NCBI RefSeq assembly: GCF_000986865.1
Contig: NZ_LAVS01000006.1
Location: forward strand, 39,331-103,330
From: Rheinheimera mesophila
Lineage (GTDB): Bacteria; Pseudomonadota; Gammaproteobacteria; Enterobacterales; Alteromonadaceae
Length of the DNA: 64,000 nt
Direction of reading: 5' to 3'
The notes under the pieces are model-generated. The model saw only the letters and a list, made by a program, of their open reading frames with translations. It had not been told where the DNA came from and searched no databases. Below, piece by piece: positions 25,711 through 33,938 of the stretch. A program made the position numbers and the translations under genes. Each line of letters opens with the position of its first letter. Positions within the stretch are counted from its first letter, which is position 1.

Positions 25711-25940
25711 AAGTAATTGCGGTCAGAGCGAGGCGACAAGGGATTGAGAGCCTGGGAGCATAGTCCACTATGCGACCTGGCCGAAAGCGCGTAGTCAACA
25801 AAGCTATGGCGGCAAGTTAGCGGGGAAGTCCCCTAAGTAATTGCGGTCAGAGCGAGGCGACAAGGGATTGAGAGCCTGGGAGCATAGTCCACTATGCGAC
25901 CTGGCCGAAAGCACGCAGTCAACAAAGCTATGGCGGCAAG
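25711..25940. repeat. 124-bp-period direct repeat, two copies
   Basis: Bases 25711-25816 and 25835-25940 are 106-bp direct repeats with two mismatches (GCGCGTAG against GCACGCAG). Each contains the hairpin GCATAGT-CC-ACTATGC (25758-25773 and 25882-25897). The 18-bp spacer and the flanks share CGGGGAA. With the small gene downstream, this accounts for the 466-bp gap between DUF3010 and the next coding sequence; no gene is seen within the repeats. Confidence 0.85.
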
Positions 25941-25954
25941 TACGACGGGGAAAA

Positions 25955-26000
25955 GAAAAAAGCAGACAAACCTGACAGGGGGGGGAGGTAGCTTGTCTGC
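25955..26000 (-). terminator. Probable terminator of the 43-residue gene
   Basis: Read on the minus strand, GCAGACAA (from 26000) pairs with TTGTCTGC (ending 25962) around a 23-base loop containing eight C, followed by TTTTTTC. The loop is long for a terminator, so confidence is moderate. Confidence 0.6.
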
Positions 26001-26071
26001 TCACAGTGAGGTCAGATCTTAGTTGCATGCCTTCGCCGGGGAAGTAAAGGCATCACTGCACCACGATCGTA

Positions 26072-26203
26072 TTACTGCTGAAAATCTTCGTTTTCTATAT
26101 CCCACTGGCTTACCGAAATCTGTCGGTAAAAAGACCAGTGCTGTAACAACCAATTTAACCAGTGGTGGTGTACGTCGTGATCCTGCGGAATATGGAATGA
26201 CAT
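26072..26203 (-). CDS. Predicted 43-residue small protein
   Basis: A short frame with good translation signals: AGGAG lies 6 bases before the ATG at 26203. The peptide opens MSFHIPQDHDVHHHWLNWLL and ends ENEDFQQ. It has five His and four Trp and an amphipathic middle (HHHWLNWLLQHWSFY) but no signal peptide or clear membrane helix. It lies 75 bp downstream of the TPR-like gene on the same strand and ahead of a likely terminator. I do not recognise a family. The competing plus-strand frame (26023-26268) needs a TTG start without a ribosome binding site. Confidence 0.55.
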   Translation of the reverse strand: MSFHIPQDHDVHHHWLNWLLQHWSFYRQISVSQWDIENEDFQQ

Positions 26204-26221
26204 ATCAATCTCCTGCTAAAC

Positions 26222-26250
26222 CTGAGCGCTGTGACGAATACGGCGCTCAG
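26222..26250. repeat. Intercistronic hairpin
   Basis: CTGAGCGC (26222-26229) pairs with GCGCTCAG (26243-26250). On the minus strand it lies between the TPR-like gene and the 43-residue gene. Only GTTTAG follows, so it is a poor terminator and may be an RNA-stabilising or attenuating structure. Confidence 0.5.
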
Positions 26251-26278
26251 TCTAGTCTACTTAGATGACAATACCTTT

Positions 26279-26812
26279 TCAGTTCGTCACATTTAAGGTT
26301 GCAGCCGTATACACAGGGCTAAGCGCTTTCATTTTTTCATTTAAAAGTTCCAGGTTGTGCTGGTTGATATGGCTTTGCTCAAGTACGGTGGCCTGTTGAA
26401 AATCAGCTAAAGCTGCAACAGGGTCTTGTGCCATCAAACGGGCTACACCACGGTTTGTATGAGCAAAAGATCGCATTTCGCGTTTGTAATTGCTGTCTGT
26501 GCCTTCGGCGCGACGGGCGGCATAAATGGCTGAACTGCACGCCTGCTCTGCCTGTTTAAATTCGGCCATGTGAGTGTATGCCACACACAAGCTCATCTGT
26601 TTGCTGAATGAGTCTGCCTGTTTGTCTGTTGCTGCTGTTGCTTCAGCAACACCGTCCTGATACAGACCGGCTTTAATTTTGCTCACGCCCGGGGTGTCTT
26701 CAATCAACACCATTTTAAATCCGCCGGTGGCTGCGCTGGCGACAAAAGAACTTGAGGCCAACAGTATCATTGCTACTTTTTTGCCAAAGCTAAGGGATGT
26801 CGCTTTCATCAT
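26279..26812 (-). CDS. Exported TPR-like protein
   Basis: 177-residue protein with a signal peptide ending near ASSSFVASAA. The mature part carries two to three TPR-like helical pairs (CVAYTHMAEFKQAEQACSSAI and NRGVARLMAQDPVAALADFQ, where the small and large residues fit). It is probably a periplasmic scaffold. GGAGAG lies just ahead of two adjacent ATG codons (26812 and 26809), and either could be used. Function unknown. Confidence 0.75.
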   Translation of the reverse strand: MMKATSLSFGKKVAMILLASSSFVASAATGGFKMVLIEDTPGVSKIKAGLYQDGVAEATAATDKQADSFSKQMSLCVAYTHMAEFKQAEQACSSAIYAARRAEGTDSNYKREMRSFAHTNRGVARLMAQDPVAALADFQQATVLEQSHINQHNLELLNEKMKALSPVYTAATLNVTN

Positions 26813-27062
26813 TTACTCTCCAGTACTCTTCAGTCAGTTCAGTTCAAAGTGCAGCTTAGTCACTGCACTGTGCTTACTTTAGAAAGTTCCTGAACAACTG
26901 ACAAAGGATATAAATCCAACCGACGGATGAAGGAAATTCATTTATGGTGCGGCAAAAAATGTCATATTGAAGTGATAACTGCGGTTTGAACTGATGTGTT
27001 GGCATTGAACCTTTGCCGACATATGAGGATTTCACCTACGTCCCTGTAGGTGAGGACAGCGA

Positions 27063-27947
27063 TTAAAAAGCGCGTTGAAAGCTTTGCAAAATCCAGTTCA
27101 CCAGTAACTGAATTTGTGGTTTGTTTGGATCTGTTGCATGTTGCACCAGATAATACTTGTCACGGCTCTCCAGTTCCTCACTGAACAGGCGTTTTAAACT
27201 GCCACTGGCAAACCAGGAGTGGCTGATAGGCCAGGGCACTAAGGCTATGCCTAAACCTTGCTGCGCTGCGCGCGCCACACTAAACATGCTGTCGAGCTGG
27301 ATCACTTGTTTTGGCGTGAACACTTCCAGTTCCAGTTGTTCTGCCCACTGATGCCAGGACCAGGGTCTGGCCTGATGCACTAAACAAGGAACTTTGGTTA
27401 AGGCGTCAAAGCCCAGGCCATTCAGTTGCTGGTACAAGGCCGGGTTACAGGCTGGTACATAGCTGATTGGAAAAAGCTCATAAGCCACTTTGTCGGTCGG
27501 TTTGCTGCTGGCCAATAAGATTTGCAGGTCGGTGTGTTTAGCCGGGTCCTGTCGCGACTTGATAGTCTCAACTTTTAAGTTGATATCCGGGTGTTGCTCT
27601 GACCAGCCGACCAGTTTGGGTACAAATAACTCGCTGGCAAAAAATTCCGGCATCGAAATACTGATTTCTGTTGGATTTTTTTGCTGGCTGAAGGTCCGCA
27701 AGGTTTGCTCCAGTTCACGCATCAGTGGCAATAACGCCTGGTAAAAGGCCTTGCCTTGCGCTGTCAGTTCTACAGAGCGGGTTTGACGCAGAAATAAATC
27801 CAGCCCAAGTTCAGACTCCAGTTGTTTTATCTGGTGACTGACAGCCGAAGGCGTCAGATATAACTGACGTGCAGTCTCTTTAAAACTTAAACATTCGGCG
27901 GCGACACAAAAACAGCGTAGGCCGCGCATCGAACTATGTATGGCCAT
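27063..27947 (-). CDS. LysR-family transcriptional regulator (GcvA-like)
   Basis: 294 residues. The N-terminal winged helix reads CFCVAAECLSFKETARQLYL then TPSAVSHQIKQLESELGLDLF, closely following the GcvA subgroup. The rest is a periplasmic-binding-protein-like effector domain. Its target is unknown. The adjacent genes concern methionine-related metabolism, but a MetJ-like site there makes a link to this LysR protein uncertain. Confidence 0.9.
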   Translation of the reverse strand: MAIHSSMRGLRCFCVAAECLSFKETARQLYLTPSAVSHQIKQLESELGLDLFLRQTRSVELTAQGKAFYQALLPLMRELEQTLRTFSQQKNPTEISISMPEFFASELFVPKLVGWSEQHPDINLKVETIKSRQDPAKHTDLQILLASSKPTDKVAYELFPISYVPACNPALYQQLNGLGFDALTKVPCLVHQARPWSWHQWAEQLELEVFTPKQVIQLDSMFSVARAAQQGLGIALVPWPISHSWFASGSLKRLFSEELESRDKYYLVQHATDPNKPQIQLLVNWILQSFQRAF

Positions 27948-28097
27948 AAGAATTCACAATGGTTACCAAAGACATACCAGTTAAGCAAAAATGGAACCAG
28001 AAGTTCAACATATTGAATGTAAAGTAATTTTTAATCATTCAGCAAGGGCATTGAACCTGACTCGGTCAGTCTTGCCCCATTATGGAGCAATAATGCC

Positions 28098-28130
28098 AAA
28101 TAAACAGAGGCGGGCAGAGTATAGCCTCTG
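28098..28130 (-). terminator. Intrinsic terminator after the MtnB-like gene
   Basis: On the minus strand CAGAGGC pairs with GCCTCTG (28124-28130 with 28105-28111) and is followed by TTTATTT. Confidence 0.8.
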
Positions 28131-28132
28131 AA

Positions 28133-28759
28133 TCATGAATTAAAATGACAGCTTGCTTTAATTCGCTCCAGCTCGCAGGCGATTAAAAATTGCCAGGTCT
28201 CCAGATAGCGTTTGGCACTGTCAATGCTGTCGGCCCAGACATAAAGACCGTGACCACGAATTAACAAGGCATGAGGTAAAGCCTCGCGCTCAAACCGCTG
28301 CTGTAATTCCTGCAGTAGGTGTTCGGGGTTCTGCGGATCCAGAATAGCCAGAGGGCAACATTGGCGCTGCGAATCTGAAACGGCAACCAGATTTTGTAAT
28401 TCATAGCCAACAAACAGATGTTGGTCAGCTCTAATTAAGCGAGAGAATACAGTAGCTTGCAGATCATGCGTTTGAAGTACTACTTTGTGCTGCGGGCTCT
28501 GCTGATACAAAAACTGGTGAATAGCTTTAGCCGGATCAGTCTGTGCTGCTGTGGGCCAGTAGTAAGGTAATAAATCCGCGGGGCTTAATTCACTTTTATC
28601 TTTGTCTGCGGTGGTAAAGAGCGCACTATGCTCAGAAGTGCGGATCGAAAAAAGTCCGCTGCCAAAGGGCAGCCATTGGCGCTGAACTATCCATCGGCCC
28701 AAAGCACAAAGCTGAATGGCATAAGGATTTAACTGATTCGTTTGAACTGGCTGATTCAT
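28133..28759 (-). CDS. mtnB: Divergent methylthioribulose-1-phosphate dehydratase (MtnB-like, class II aldolase)
   Basis: MtnB dehydrates methylthioribulose 1-phosphate in methionine salvage. The 208 residues follow the family along their length: GRWIVQRQWLPFGSG, ELSPADLL, GYELQ with the probable catalytic glutamate, RGHGLYVWA, and AKRYLETWQFLIACELE. Several active-site positions differ from what I recall as consensus: the first zinc histidine of HTH is Gln (VVLQTHDLQAT), the Asn of SGN is Leu (GSGLFS), and the SG loop reads AD (TTADKDK). It may be inactive or have changed substrate. No mtnC or mtnD is in the window. The start at 28759 is preferred over 28783 because the latter lies in the MetJ-like operator; neither has a strong ribosome binding site. 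Confidence 0.65.
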   Translation of the reverse strand: MNQPVQTNQLNPYAIQLCALGRWIVQRQWLPFGSGLFSIRTSEHSALFTTADKDKSELSPADLLPYYWPTAAQTDPAKAIHQFLYQQSPQHKVVLQTHDLQATVFSRLIRADQHLFVGYELQNLVAVSDSQRQCCPLAILDPQNPEHLLQELQQRFEREALPHALLIRGHGLYVWADSIDSAKRYLETWQFLIACELERIKASCHFNS

Positions 28760-28761
28760 CT

Positions 28762-28793
28762 TGATGTTTAGACGTCTACACATAAAACTGTCT
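28762..28793. promoter_or_regulatory. MetJ-like operator (tandem met boxes)
   Basis: AGACGTCT at 28770-28777 is identical to the MetJ met-box consensus. The adjoining 8-mers in register match less well: TGATGTTT (5/8), ACACATAA (4/8) and AACTGTCT (5/8). MetJ binds such tandem boxes with S-adenosylmethionine. It lies between the divergent MtnB-like and aminotransferase genes, so it could repress both. Confidence 0.6.
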
Positions 28794-28863
28794 GGATGAT
28801 AGCATTCGTTGCATGATCAGGCCAGTCAGTTTCACTGTTTTTGTACTGCTGTGAGAGCCCATT

Positions 28864-30021
28864 ATGAAGTTACAAAGTAAATTGCCCACTGTAGGCACCA
28901 CGATTTTCAGTCAGATGTCACAACTGGCTGCAGAACATCAGGCTATTAATTTGTCCCAGGGCTTTCCTGATTTTCCATCTAATCCACGTTTGATTGAATT
29001 ATTAAGTGCAGCCGCCCGCCATGGTTTGAACCAGTATGCGCCTATGCCGGGTGTGGCAGAGTTGCGTCAGCAAATAGCGGTGTTGGTGCAAGACTGTTAT
29101 CAGAGGCAGTTATGTGCTGAGCAACACATTACCGTCACCAGTGGTGCCACCGAGGCACTGTTTGTCGCGATACAGGCCTTAGTCCGGCCGGGGGATGAAG
29201 TGATAGTGTTTGACCCGGCTTATGACAGCTATCAGCCTGCTGTGGAGCTGGCGGGTGGTTTTACTGTGCATGTGCCTTTGTTACCACCTTTGTATCAGGT
29301 GGACTGGACTCAGTTAGAAAAGCAAATCAGTAAAAAAACGCGGTTGATCATCGTCAACAGCCCACACAATCCAACAGGGGCTGTGTTTAGTCATCAGGAC
29401 TGGCTGTCGTTGCAGGCTCTGGTGCTTAAACATCGCTTGTATTGCATCAGTGATGAAGTGTATGAACATCTGGTGTTTGACGATCGGCCGAAACTTAGTG
29501 CAAATCAGTACCCTGAACTGGCCGAGCGCAGTTATATCGTCTCCTCATTTGGCAAAACCTTCCATGTTACTGGCTGGAAGCTGGGGTATGCCGTAGCCAG
29601 TGCTGAGCTGACTGCGGAATTTCGAAAAATACATCAGTATGTCACGTTCTCCAGCTTTACTCCGGCTCAGCACGCGATAGCTGTGTTATTGCGTGAACAG
29701 CCTGAAGAAGTGCGGGGGCTGGCGGCTTTTTATCAGCAAAAGCGTGACTTGTTCCGGCAGGCGTTAGCCGGGTCGGCCTGGTCTTTATTACCCTGCCGTG
29801 GCAGCTATTTTCAGTTGGCGGATTACAGTGCATTCAGCGACCTGGATGATGTGGCCTTTTGTCACTGGTTAACCCGCGAACACAAAGTGGCGGCTATCCC
29901 GTTGTCGGTGTTTTACCGCCAGCCACCCAGTCAGCGTATCATTCGTTTTTGTTTTGCCAAAGAGCCACAAACATTAACCAGAGCGACGGAGATTTTATGT
30001 CAGTTATCCGTGTTGCGTTAA
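28864..30021 (+). CDS. Methionine aminotransferase (YbdL-like, PLP dependent)
   Basis: 385-residue class I aminotransferase of the kynurenine/methionine (KAT/YbdL) subgroup. It interconverts methionine and 4-methylthio-2-oxobutanoate, the last step of methionine salvage, often with glutamine as donor. Seen are INLSQGFPDFP, IIVNSPHNPTGAVFS, ISDEVYEHLVFD and the PLP lysine in SSFGKTFHVTGWK. It overlaps the omega-amidase start by 25 bp. A met-box-like operator lies 70 bp upstream. Confidence 0.9.
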   Translation: MKLQSKLPTVGTTIFSQMSQLAAEHQAINLSQGFPDFPSNPRLIELLSAAARHGLNQYAPMPGVAELRQQIAVLVQDCYQRQLCAEQHITVTSGATEALFVAIQALVRPGDEVIVFDPAYDSYQPAVELAGGFTVHVPLLPPLYQVDWTQLEKQISKKTRLIIVNSPHNPTGAVFSHQDWLSLQALVLKHRLYCISDEVYEHLVFDDRPKLSANQYPELAERSYIVSSFGKTFHVTGWKLGYAVASAELTAEFRKIHQYVTFSSFTPAQHAIAVLLREQPEEVRGLAAFYQQKRDLFRQALAGSAWSLLPCRGSYFQLADYSAFSDLDDVAFCHWLTREHKVAAIPLSVFYRQPPSQRIIRFCFAKEPQTLTRATEILCQLSVLR

Positions 30022-30779
30022 TCCAGTCTGAATTGGTCTGGCAAGACAGCCTTGCCAATCAGCAGTATTTCGAACAGCAGTTCCGGCACTATCCGGACGT
30101 TCAACTTTTTGTGTTGCCAGAGATGTTTAACTCGGGTTTTAGCATGGATTCAACACGAATTGCTGAAACTATGGAAGGCCTTACAGTACAATGGATGCAA
30201 CAGCAGGCTAAGCTCACGGGGGCGGCGCTGTGCGGTTCTGTCGCTATTGCGCAGCAAGGACAGATTTTTAACCGATTCTTGTTTGTCAGACCGGATGGGC
30301 TGGTGCAGTTTTATGATAAACGTCACCTGTTCCGAATGGGCGGCGAACAGTTGCATTATCAGGCAGGGTCTGAACGAGTGATCGTTTCTTATCTTGGCTT
30401 CCGGTTTTGCTTACAGGTGTGTTACGACTTACGTTTCCCGGTGTTTGCCCGCAACCAGCAGGATTACGACGCACTGATTTATGTCGCGAACTGGCCACAG
30501 CCACGGCGTCAGGTCTGGCGCACTTTATTACAGGCCCGCGCCATTGAAAATCAGGCTTATGTGTTGGGCTGTAATAGAATTGGTTCGGACGCCAATGCGC
30601 TGAGCTACAGTGGTGACAGTCTGGTGGTGGATTATTTAGGTCAAATCCGCTCCGAGCTGCCTGTTGGCCAAGCCGGGGTCGTAGTGGCTGAGCTGGATCT
30701 GAACGCTTTACTACAATTTAAACAAAAGTTTCCGGCTTATCTGGATGCGGATCCTTTTGTGTTAACGCCTTCATTTTAA
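29997..30779 (+). CDS. Omega-amidase (YafV/Nit2 type, nitrilase superfamily)
   Basis: 260-residue carbon-nitrogen hydrolase that hydrolyses alpha-ketoglutaramate, the by-product of glutamine transamination. The Glu-Lys-Cys triad is seen in FVLPEMFNSGF, YDKRHLFRMG and LQVCYDLRFPVF. A longer in-frame opening exists upstream, but the ATG at 29997 with CGGAG ahead starts exactly at the conserved SVIRVALIQ. It overlaps the aminotransferase end, consistent with translational coupling of the two functional partners. Confidence 0.92.
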   Translation: MSVIRVALIQSELVWQDSLANQQYFEQQFRHYPDVQLFVLPEMFNSGFSMDSTRIAETMEGLTVQWMQQQAKLTGAALCGSVAIAQQGQIFNRFLFVRPDGLVQFYDKRHLFRMGGEQLHYQAGSERVIVSYLGFRFCLQVCYDLRFPVFARNQQDYDALIYVANWPQPRRQVWRTLLQARAIENQAYVLGCNRIGSDANALSYSGDSLVVDYLGQIRSELPVGQAGVVVAELDLNALLQFKQKFPAYLDADPFVLTPSF

Positions 30780-30788
30780 GGAGAATCC

Positions 30789-31970
30789 ATGTATCAGCGG
30801 CAAGTGACGGTACTGGTGTATTTAAGTTTTATGTTGTTGGGTTTACTCAGTATTTTATGGGGTATCTTGCTGCCTGATATTATGGCGCAGTTGCAGATGT
30901 CTCCCGCCGCCAGTGGTTTGTTTTTTGCCTGTTTGTCATTGGGCTCTATTACCGGTGCCTTTTTAGGCGGCAAATATGTGCAGAAATTTGAATTTGTGCC
31001 CTTATTTGCTGTGCTGTTACTGATTTTGGTGGTACTGGTGATTGGCGCCTCTTTTGTCCGATTTTGGCCTTTACTGTTAGGTTTTGTGTTTACTTTGGGG
31101 GTCACCTGCTCAGGCCTATTCACCATAGGCCATACCCTGATTGCCCGGCTTTATGTGGAAAAACGCGCCCGTATGATGGGTTTTATGGATTTTATGTTTA
31201 GTTTAGGCACCTTAGCAGCGCCTTTGTATGTGGTGGTATTGTATTGGGGTGTAGAAGACTGGCGCTGGCCGCTGCGTATTCTGGCGATATTTCTGGCAGG
31301 CACTGCCGCTTTTGCCTGGTATTTAGGCCGCACTCATCAAAGCCCGGCTCATATGGCACATGCCAAAGGCAGTTTGTCCTACCGTCAGGTGATGAAAAAA
31401 CCTGTATTTTTTGCTTTGGCGTTAATGATGTTTGGTTATGGTGCTGTGGAGTGGGGCCATGGCAATTGGTTCGTGACCTACGCCAGTCAGGGCTTAGCTT
31501 TAAGTACTGAACAGTCCCGGCTTATTTTTGCGTTTTTTACCGCTGGCATGGTGCTGAGCCGGTTAAGTTTTTCAGTGTTTTTACGCTGGTTTAGCAGCGC
31601 TCAGTTGCTGATGATCCTGGTGACTTGTGCTTTTTTTGGCGCTTTGCTGGTCAAGACCACCGCAATGCCGGCTTTATTGCAACTGGGCAATTTTGCTCTG
31701 GGTTTAGGTTTGGGCGCTATTTTCCCGCTGATGCTGACCGCCGCTATGGATCTGGACAGCGATAATGGTCCTGTGTTGTCGGGGCTTGCCAATATTGGTG
31801 GCTCTATCGGCTATCAGGCGGCGGCTTTGGGCACAGGTTTAGCGGCACAACAAGTGGGCATAGCCACAGCCTATTGGTTGATCCCGATACTGGCGATCTG
31901 GTTATTCGGTACCGTGAGTTATTTCAGTTATTTGTTGCATAAAAAACAGTCGCAGAAGGTGAAAGTTTAA
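30789..31970 (+). CDS. MFS transporter
   Basis: 393-residue inner-membrane carrier with about 12 hydrophobic helices. Conserved features are GSITGAFLGGKYVQKF between helices 2 and 3, and a long N-half/C-half linker near residue 195. The ATG has AAGGAGAATCC directly ahead and begins 9 bp after the omega-amidase, so it is probably in the same operon. The substrate is unknown; a methionine-related compound is a context guess only. Confidence 0.85.
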   Translation: MYQRQVTVLVYLSFMLLGLLSILWGILLPDIMAQLQMSPAASGLFFACLSLGSITGAFLGGKYVQKFEFVPLFAVLLLILVVLVIGASFVRFWPLLLGFVFTLGVTCSGLFTIGHTLIARLYVEKRARMMGFMDFMFSLGTLAAPLYVVVLYWGVEDWRWPLRILAIFLAGTAAFAWYLGRTHQSPAHMAHAKGSLSYRQVMKKPVFFALALMMFGYGAVEWGHGNWFVTYASQGLALSTEQSRLIFAFFTAGMVLSRLSFSVFLRWFSSAQLLMILVTCAFFGALLVKTTAMPALLQLGNFALGLGLGAIFPLMLTAAMDLDSDNGPVLSGLANIGGSIGYQAAALGTGLAAQQVGIATAYWLIPILAIWLFGTVSYFSYLLHKKQSQKVKV

Positions 31971-32071
31971 CTTTTTTGCTGCATTTGCTGGTTTTATCAT
32001 CAAGTTGCTCTTGATTCTGAACGGCTTTAGGCGCATAACCTAAGGCCGTATGACCTGTAAGAAATCAGAGT

Positions 32072-32494
32072 ATGACAATAAGCATTCAATGGGCAGAATT
32101 AGCCCGCGCTGCCAAGGCAGCATCCGAACAGGCCTATGCGCCTTACAGTAAGTTTCCGGTCGGTGTCGCAGTTCAGGCCAAAAGTGGCAAAATCTATACG
32201 GGCTGTAATGTCGAAAATGCCTCGTATGGCGGCACTATTTGTGCTGAGCGTAACGCCATTGCTGCTGCTGTGGTGGCCGGGGAGCGCCAGTTTGTTGGTT
32301 TGATGGTCTATACGCCACAAGATCAGCTCACCCCACCTTGCGGTATCTGTCGTCAGGTGATTGCCGAGTTTTTTACCCCAGACAGCCCGGTACGTAGCTG
32401 CAATCATTTAGAGCAACAACAGGAATGGACACTGGAGCAGTTGTTACCTAGTGCCTTCACGCCGTTGTTTCTGGCCAATAGCAAAAAATTCTGA
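32072..32494 (+). CDS. cdd: Cytidine deaminase
   Basis: Deaminates cytidine and deoxycytidine to uridine and deoxyuridine. The 140 residues are the short, tetrameric type: FPVGVAV, NVENASYGGTICAERNAI with the zinc cysteine and catalytic glutamate, and PPCGICRQV with the two other zinc cysteines. It lies 14 bp before deoA, a pyrimidine salvage pair. Confidence 0.95.
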   Translation: MTISIQWAELARAAKAASEQAYAPYSKFPVGVAVQAKSGKIYTGCNVENASYGGTICAERNAIAAAVVAGERQFVGLMVYTPQDQLTPPCGICRQVIAEFFTPDSPVRSCNHLEQQQEWTLEQLLPSAFTPLFLANSKKF

Positions 32495-32508
32495 GTCTGG
32501 AGTTCACT

Positions 32509-33825
32509 GTGTTATTACCTCAGGAAATTATTAAACAAAAACGTAATGGCGGCGCGTTAACCGAGGCCGCTATCCAGCAGTTTGTCCGTGGTTTAACGGA
32601 CCAAAGTTTCAGTGAAGGCCAGACGGCTGCTCTGGCGATGGCTATTTACTTAAATGGTATGAGCACAGCAGAAACTGTGGCTTTAACCCGTGCCATGCAG
32701 TATTCAGGTGCTGTGATGGACTGGACTGAGATGCTCGATGGCCCTGTGGTGGATAAACACAGCACTGGTGGTGTAGGGGATAAAGTCAGCTTAATGCTGG
32801 CCCCTATGATTGCCGCTTGCGGTGCTTATGTGCCGATGATCGCAGGTCGGGGGTTAGGCCATACCGGCGGCACTATCGACAAGCTCGAAGCCATACCGGG
32901 TTATCAGTGCCAGCAGCCTTTGGATAAAATTCAGCAGTTAGTCAAACAGCAAGGTTGCGTTATTGTGTCGCAAAGTGGCGAGTTAGCGCCTGCTGACCGG
33001 CGTTTGTATTTAATCCGTGATGTCACTGCGACTGTTGAATCTATTCCTTTAATTACGGCCTCTATTTTGTCGAAAAAGCTGGCGGCTGGCCTGCAGGCGT
33101 TGACGATGGATGTAAAAATTGGCTCAGGCGCCATTATGAAAAATGTCGCGGATGCGTCTGCTTTAGCCAAAAGCATAGTCAATACGGCTAAGGGCGCGGG
33201 AGTACCGACTCAGGCTCTGCTGACCGATATGAACCAGACGCTGGGTGCGACCGCTGGTAACGCACTGGAAATATTGGAAACACTGGATTATCTGACTGGT
33301 AAGTACCGTGAACCCCGTTTGCATCAGGTGACCCTGGAGCTCGGTGCCAGCATGTTGCAATTAGGTGGCTTATTTAACGACAAAACCAGTGCTATAGCGG
33401 CGCTGGAGCAGAGTTTAACTTCAGGGAAAGCTGCGGAAATTTTCAGTAAAATGGTGGCAGCTCAGGGCGGGCCTGCGGATTTACTGGAGAAACCAGAGCT
33501 GTATCTGGCCAAAGCCAAAGTAGTGTTGGATATCAAAGCTCCGGTGGCGGGTTATCTGAATAAAGCCGATACCACTGCTATTGGGATGGCCGTGGTGCGG
33601 TTAGGTGGTGGTCGTGCGCATCCGGATCAACAGATCAATATGGCGGTGGGCTTCAGTGATGTAACCGCCTTGGGTGCCAAAGTCGCTGCAGGTGATTTAC
33701 TGGCGCGGGTTCATGCCGACACGGTAGAGGCTGCAGAACACGCAAAAGCGGAGTATTTGGCCGCTTTGAGCATAGAAGCTACTGCTGTAACTATCGATCC
33801 TGTTATTCATTTAGTCATTGATTAA
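32509..33825 (+). CDS. deoA: Thymidine phosphorylase
   Basis: Splits thymidine (and deoxyuridine, the product of Cdd on deoxycytidine) to base and deoxyribose 1-phosphate. The 438 residues show VVDKHSTGGVGDKVSLMLAP (phosphate site), RGLGHTGGTIDKLEAIPG and SKKLAAGLQALTMDVKIGSG (cited in part). The start is a GTG with GGAG 6 bases ahead. Confidence 0.95.
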   Translation: MLLPQEIIKQKRNGGALTEAAIQQFVRGLTDQSFSEGQTAALAMAIYLNGMSTAETVALTRAMQYSGAVMDWTEMLDGPVVDKHSTGGVGDKVSLMLAPMIAACGAYVPMIAGRGLGHTGGTIDKLEAIPGYQCQQPLDKIQQLVKQQGCVIVSQSGELAPADRRLYLIRDVTATVESIPLITASILSKKLAAGLQALTMDVKIGSGAIMKNVADASALAKSIVNTAKGAGVPTQALLTDMNQTLGATAGNALEILETLDYLTGKYREPRLHQVTLELGASMLQLGGLFNDKTSAIAALEQSLTSGKAAEIFSKMVAAQGGPADLLEKPELYLAKAKVVLDIKAPVAGYLNKADTTAIGMAVVRLGGGRAHPDQQINMAVGFSDVTALGAKVAAGDLLARVHADTVEAAEHAKAEYLAALSIEATAVTIDPVIHLVID

Positions 33826-33837
33826 CCTTGAAAAAGA

Positions 33838-33874
33838 CGCAAGTAAAAGCTGCTGAGTCTGGCTTTTACTTGCG
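33838..33874. terminator. Strong hairpin after deoA
   Basis: CGCAAGTAAAAGC pairs perfectly over 13 bp with GCTTTTACTTGCG around an 11-base loop. On the plus strand no T-run follows; on the minus strand TCTTTTT follows. It probably marks the 3' end of deoA mRNA, by termination aided by another factor or by processing. Confidence 0.6.
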
Positions 33875-33938
33875 ACGAATGACCTTGTTGCTCTGAAAGG
33901 CATTTGTTACTGTACTGGCTTCTAGGGATGGAGGCGGG

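Noticed and set aside
25711..25940. Possible CRISPR-like or phage attachment repeats
   Set aside because: Only two 106-bp copies with an 18-bp spacer and no cas or integrase genes nearby; a structured intergenic repeat is the simpler reading.
26023..26268. 81-residue plus-strand frame
   Set aside because: It needs a TTG start with no ribosome binding site and is antisense to the better-supported 43-residue gene at 26072-26203.
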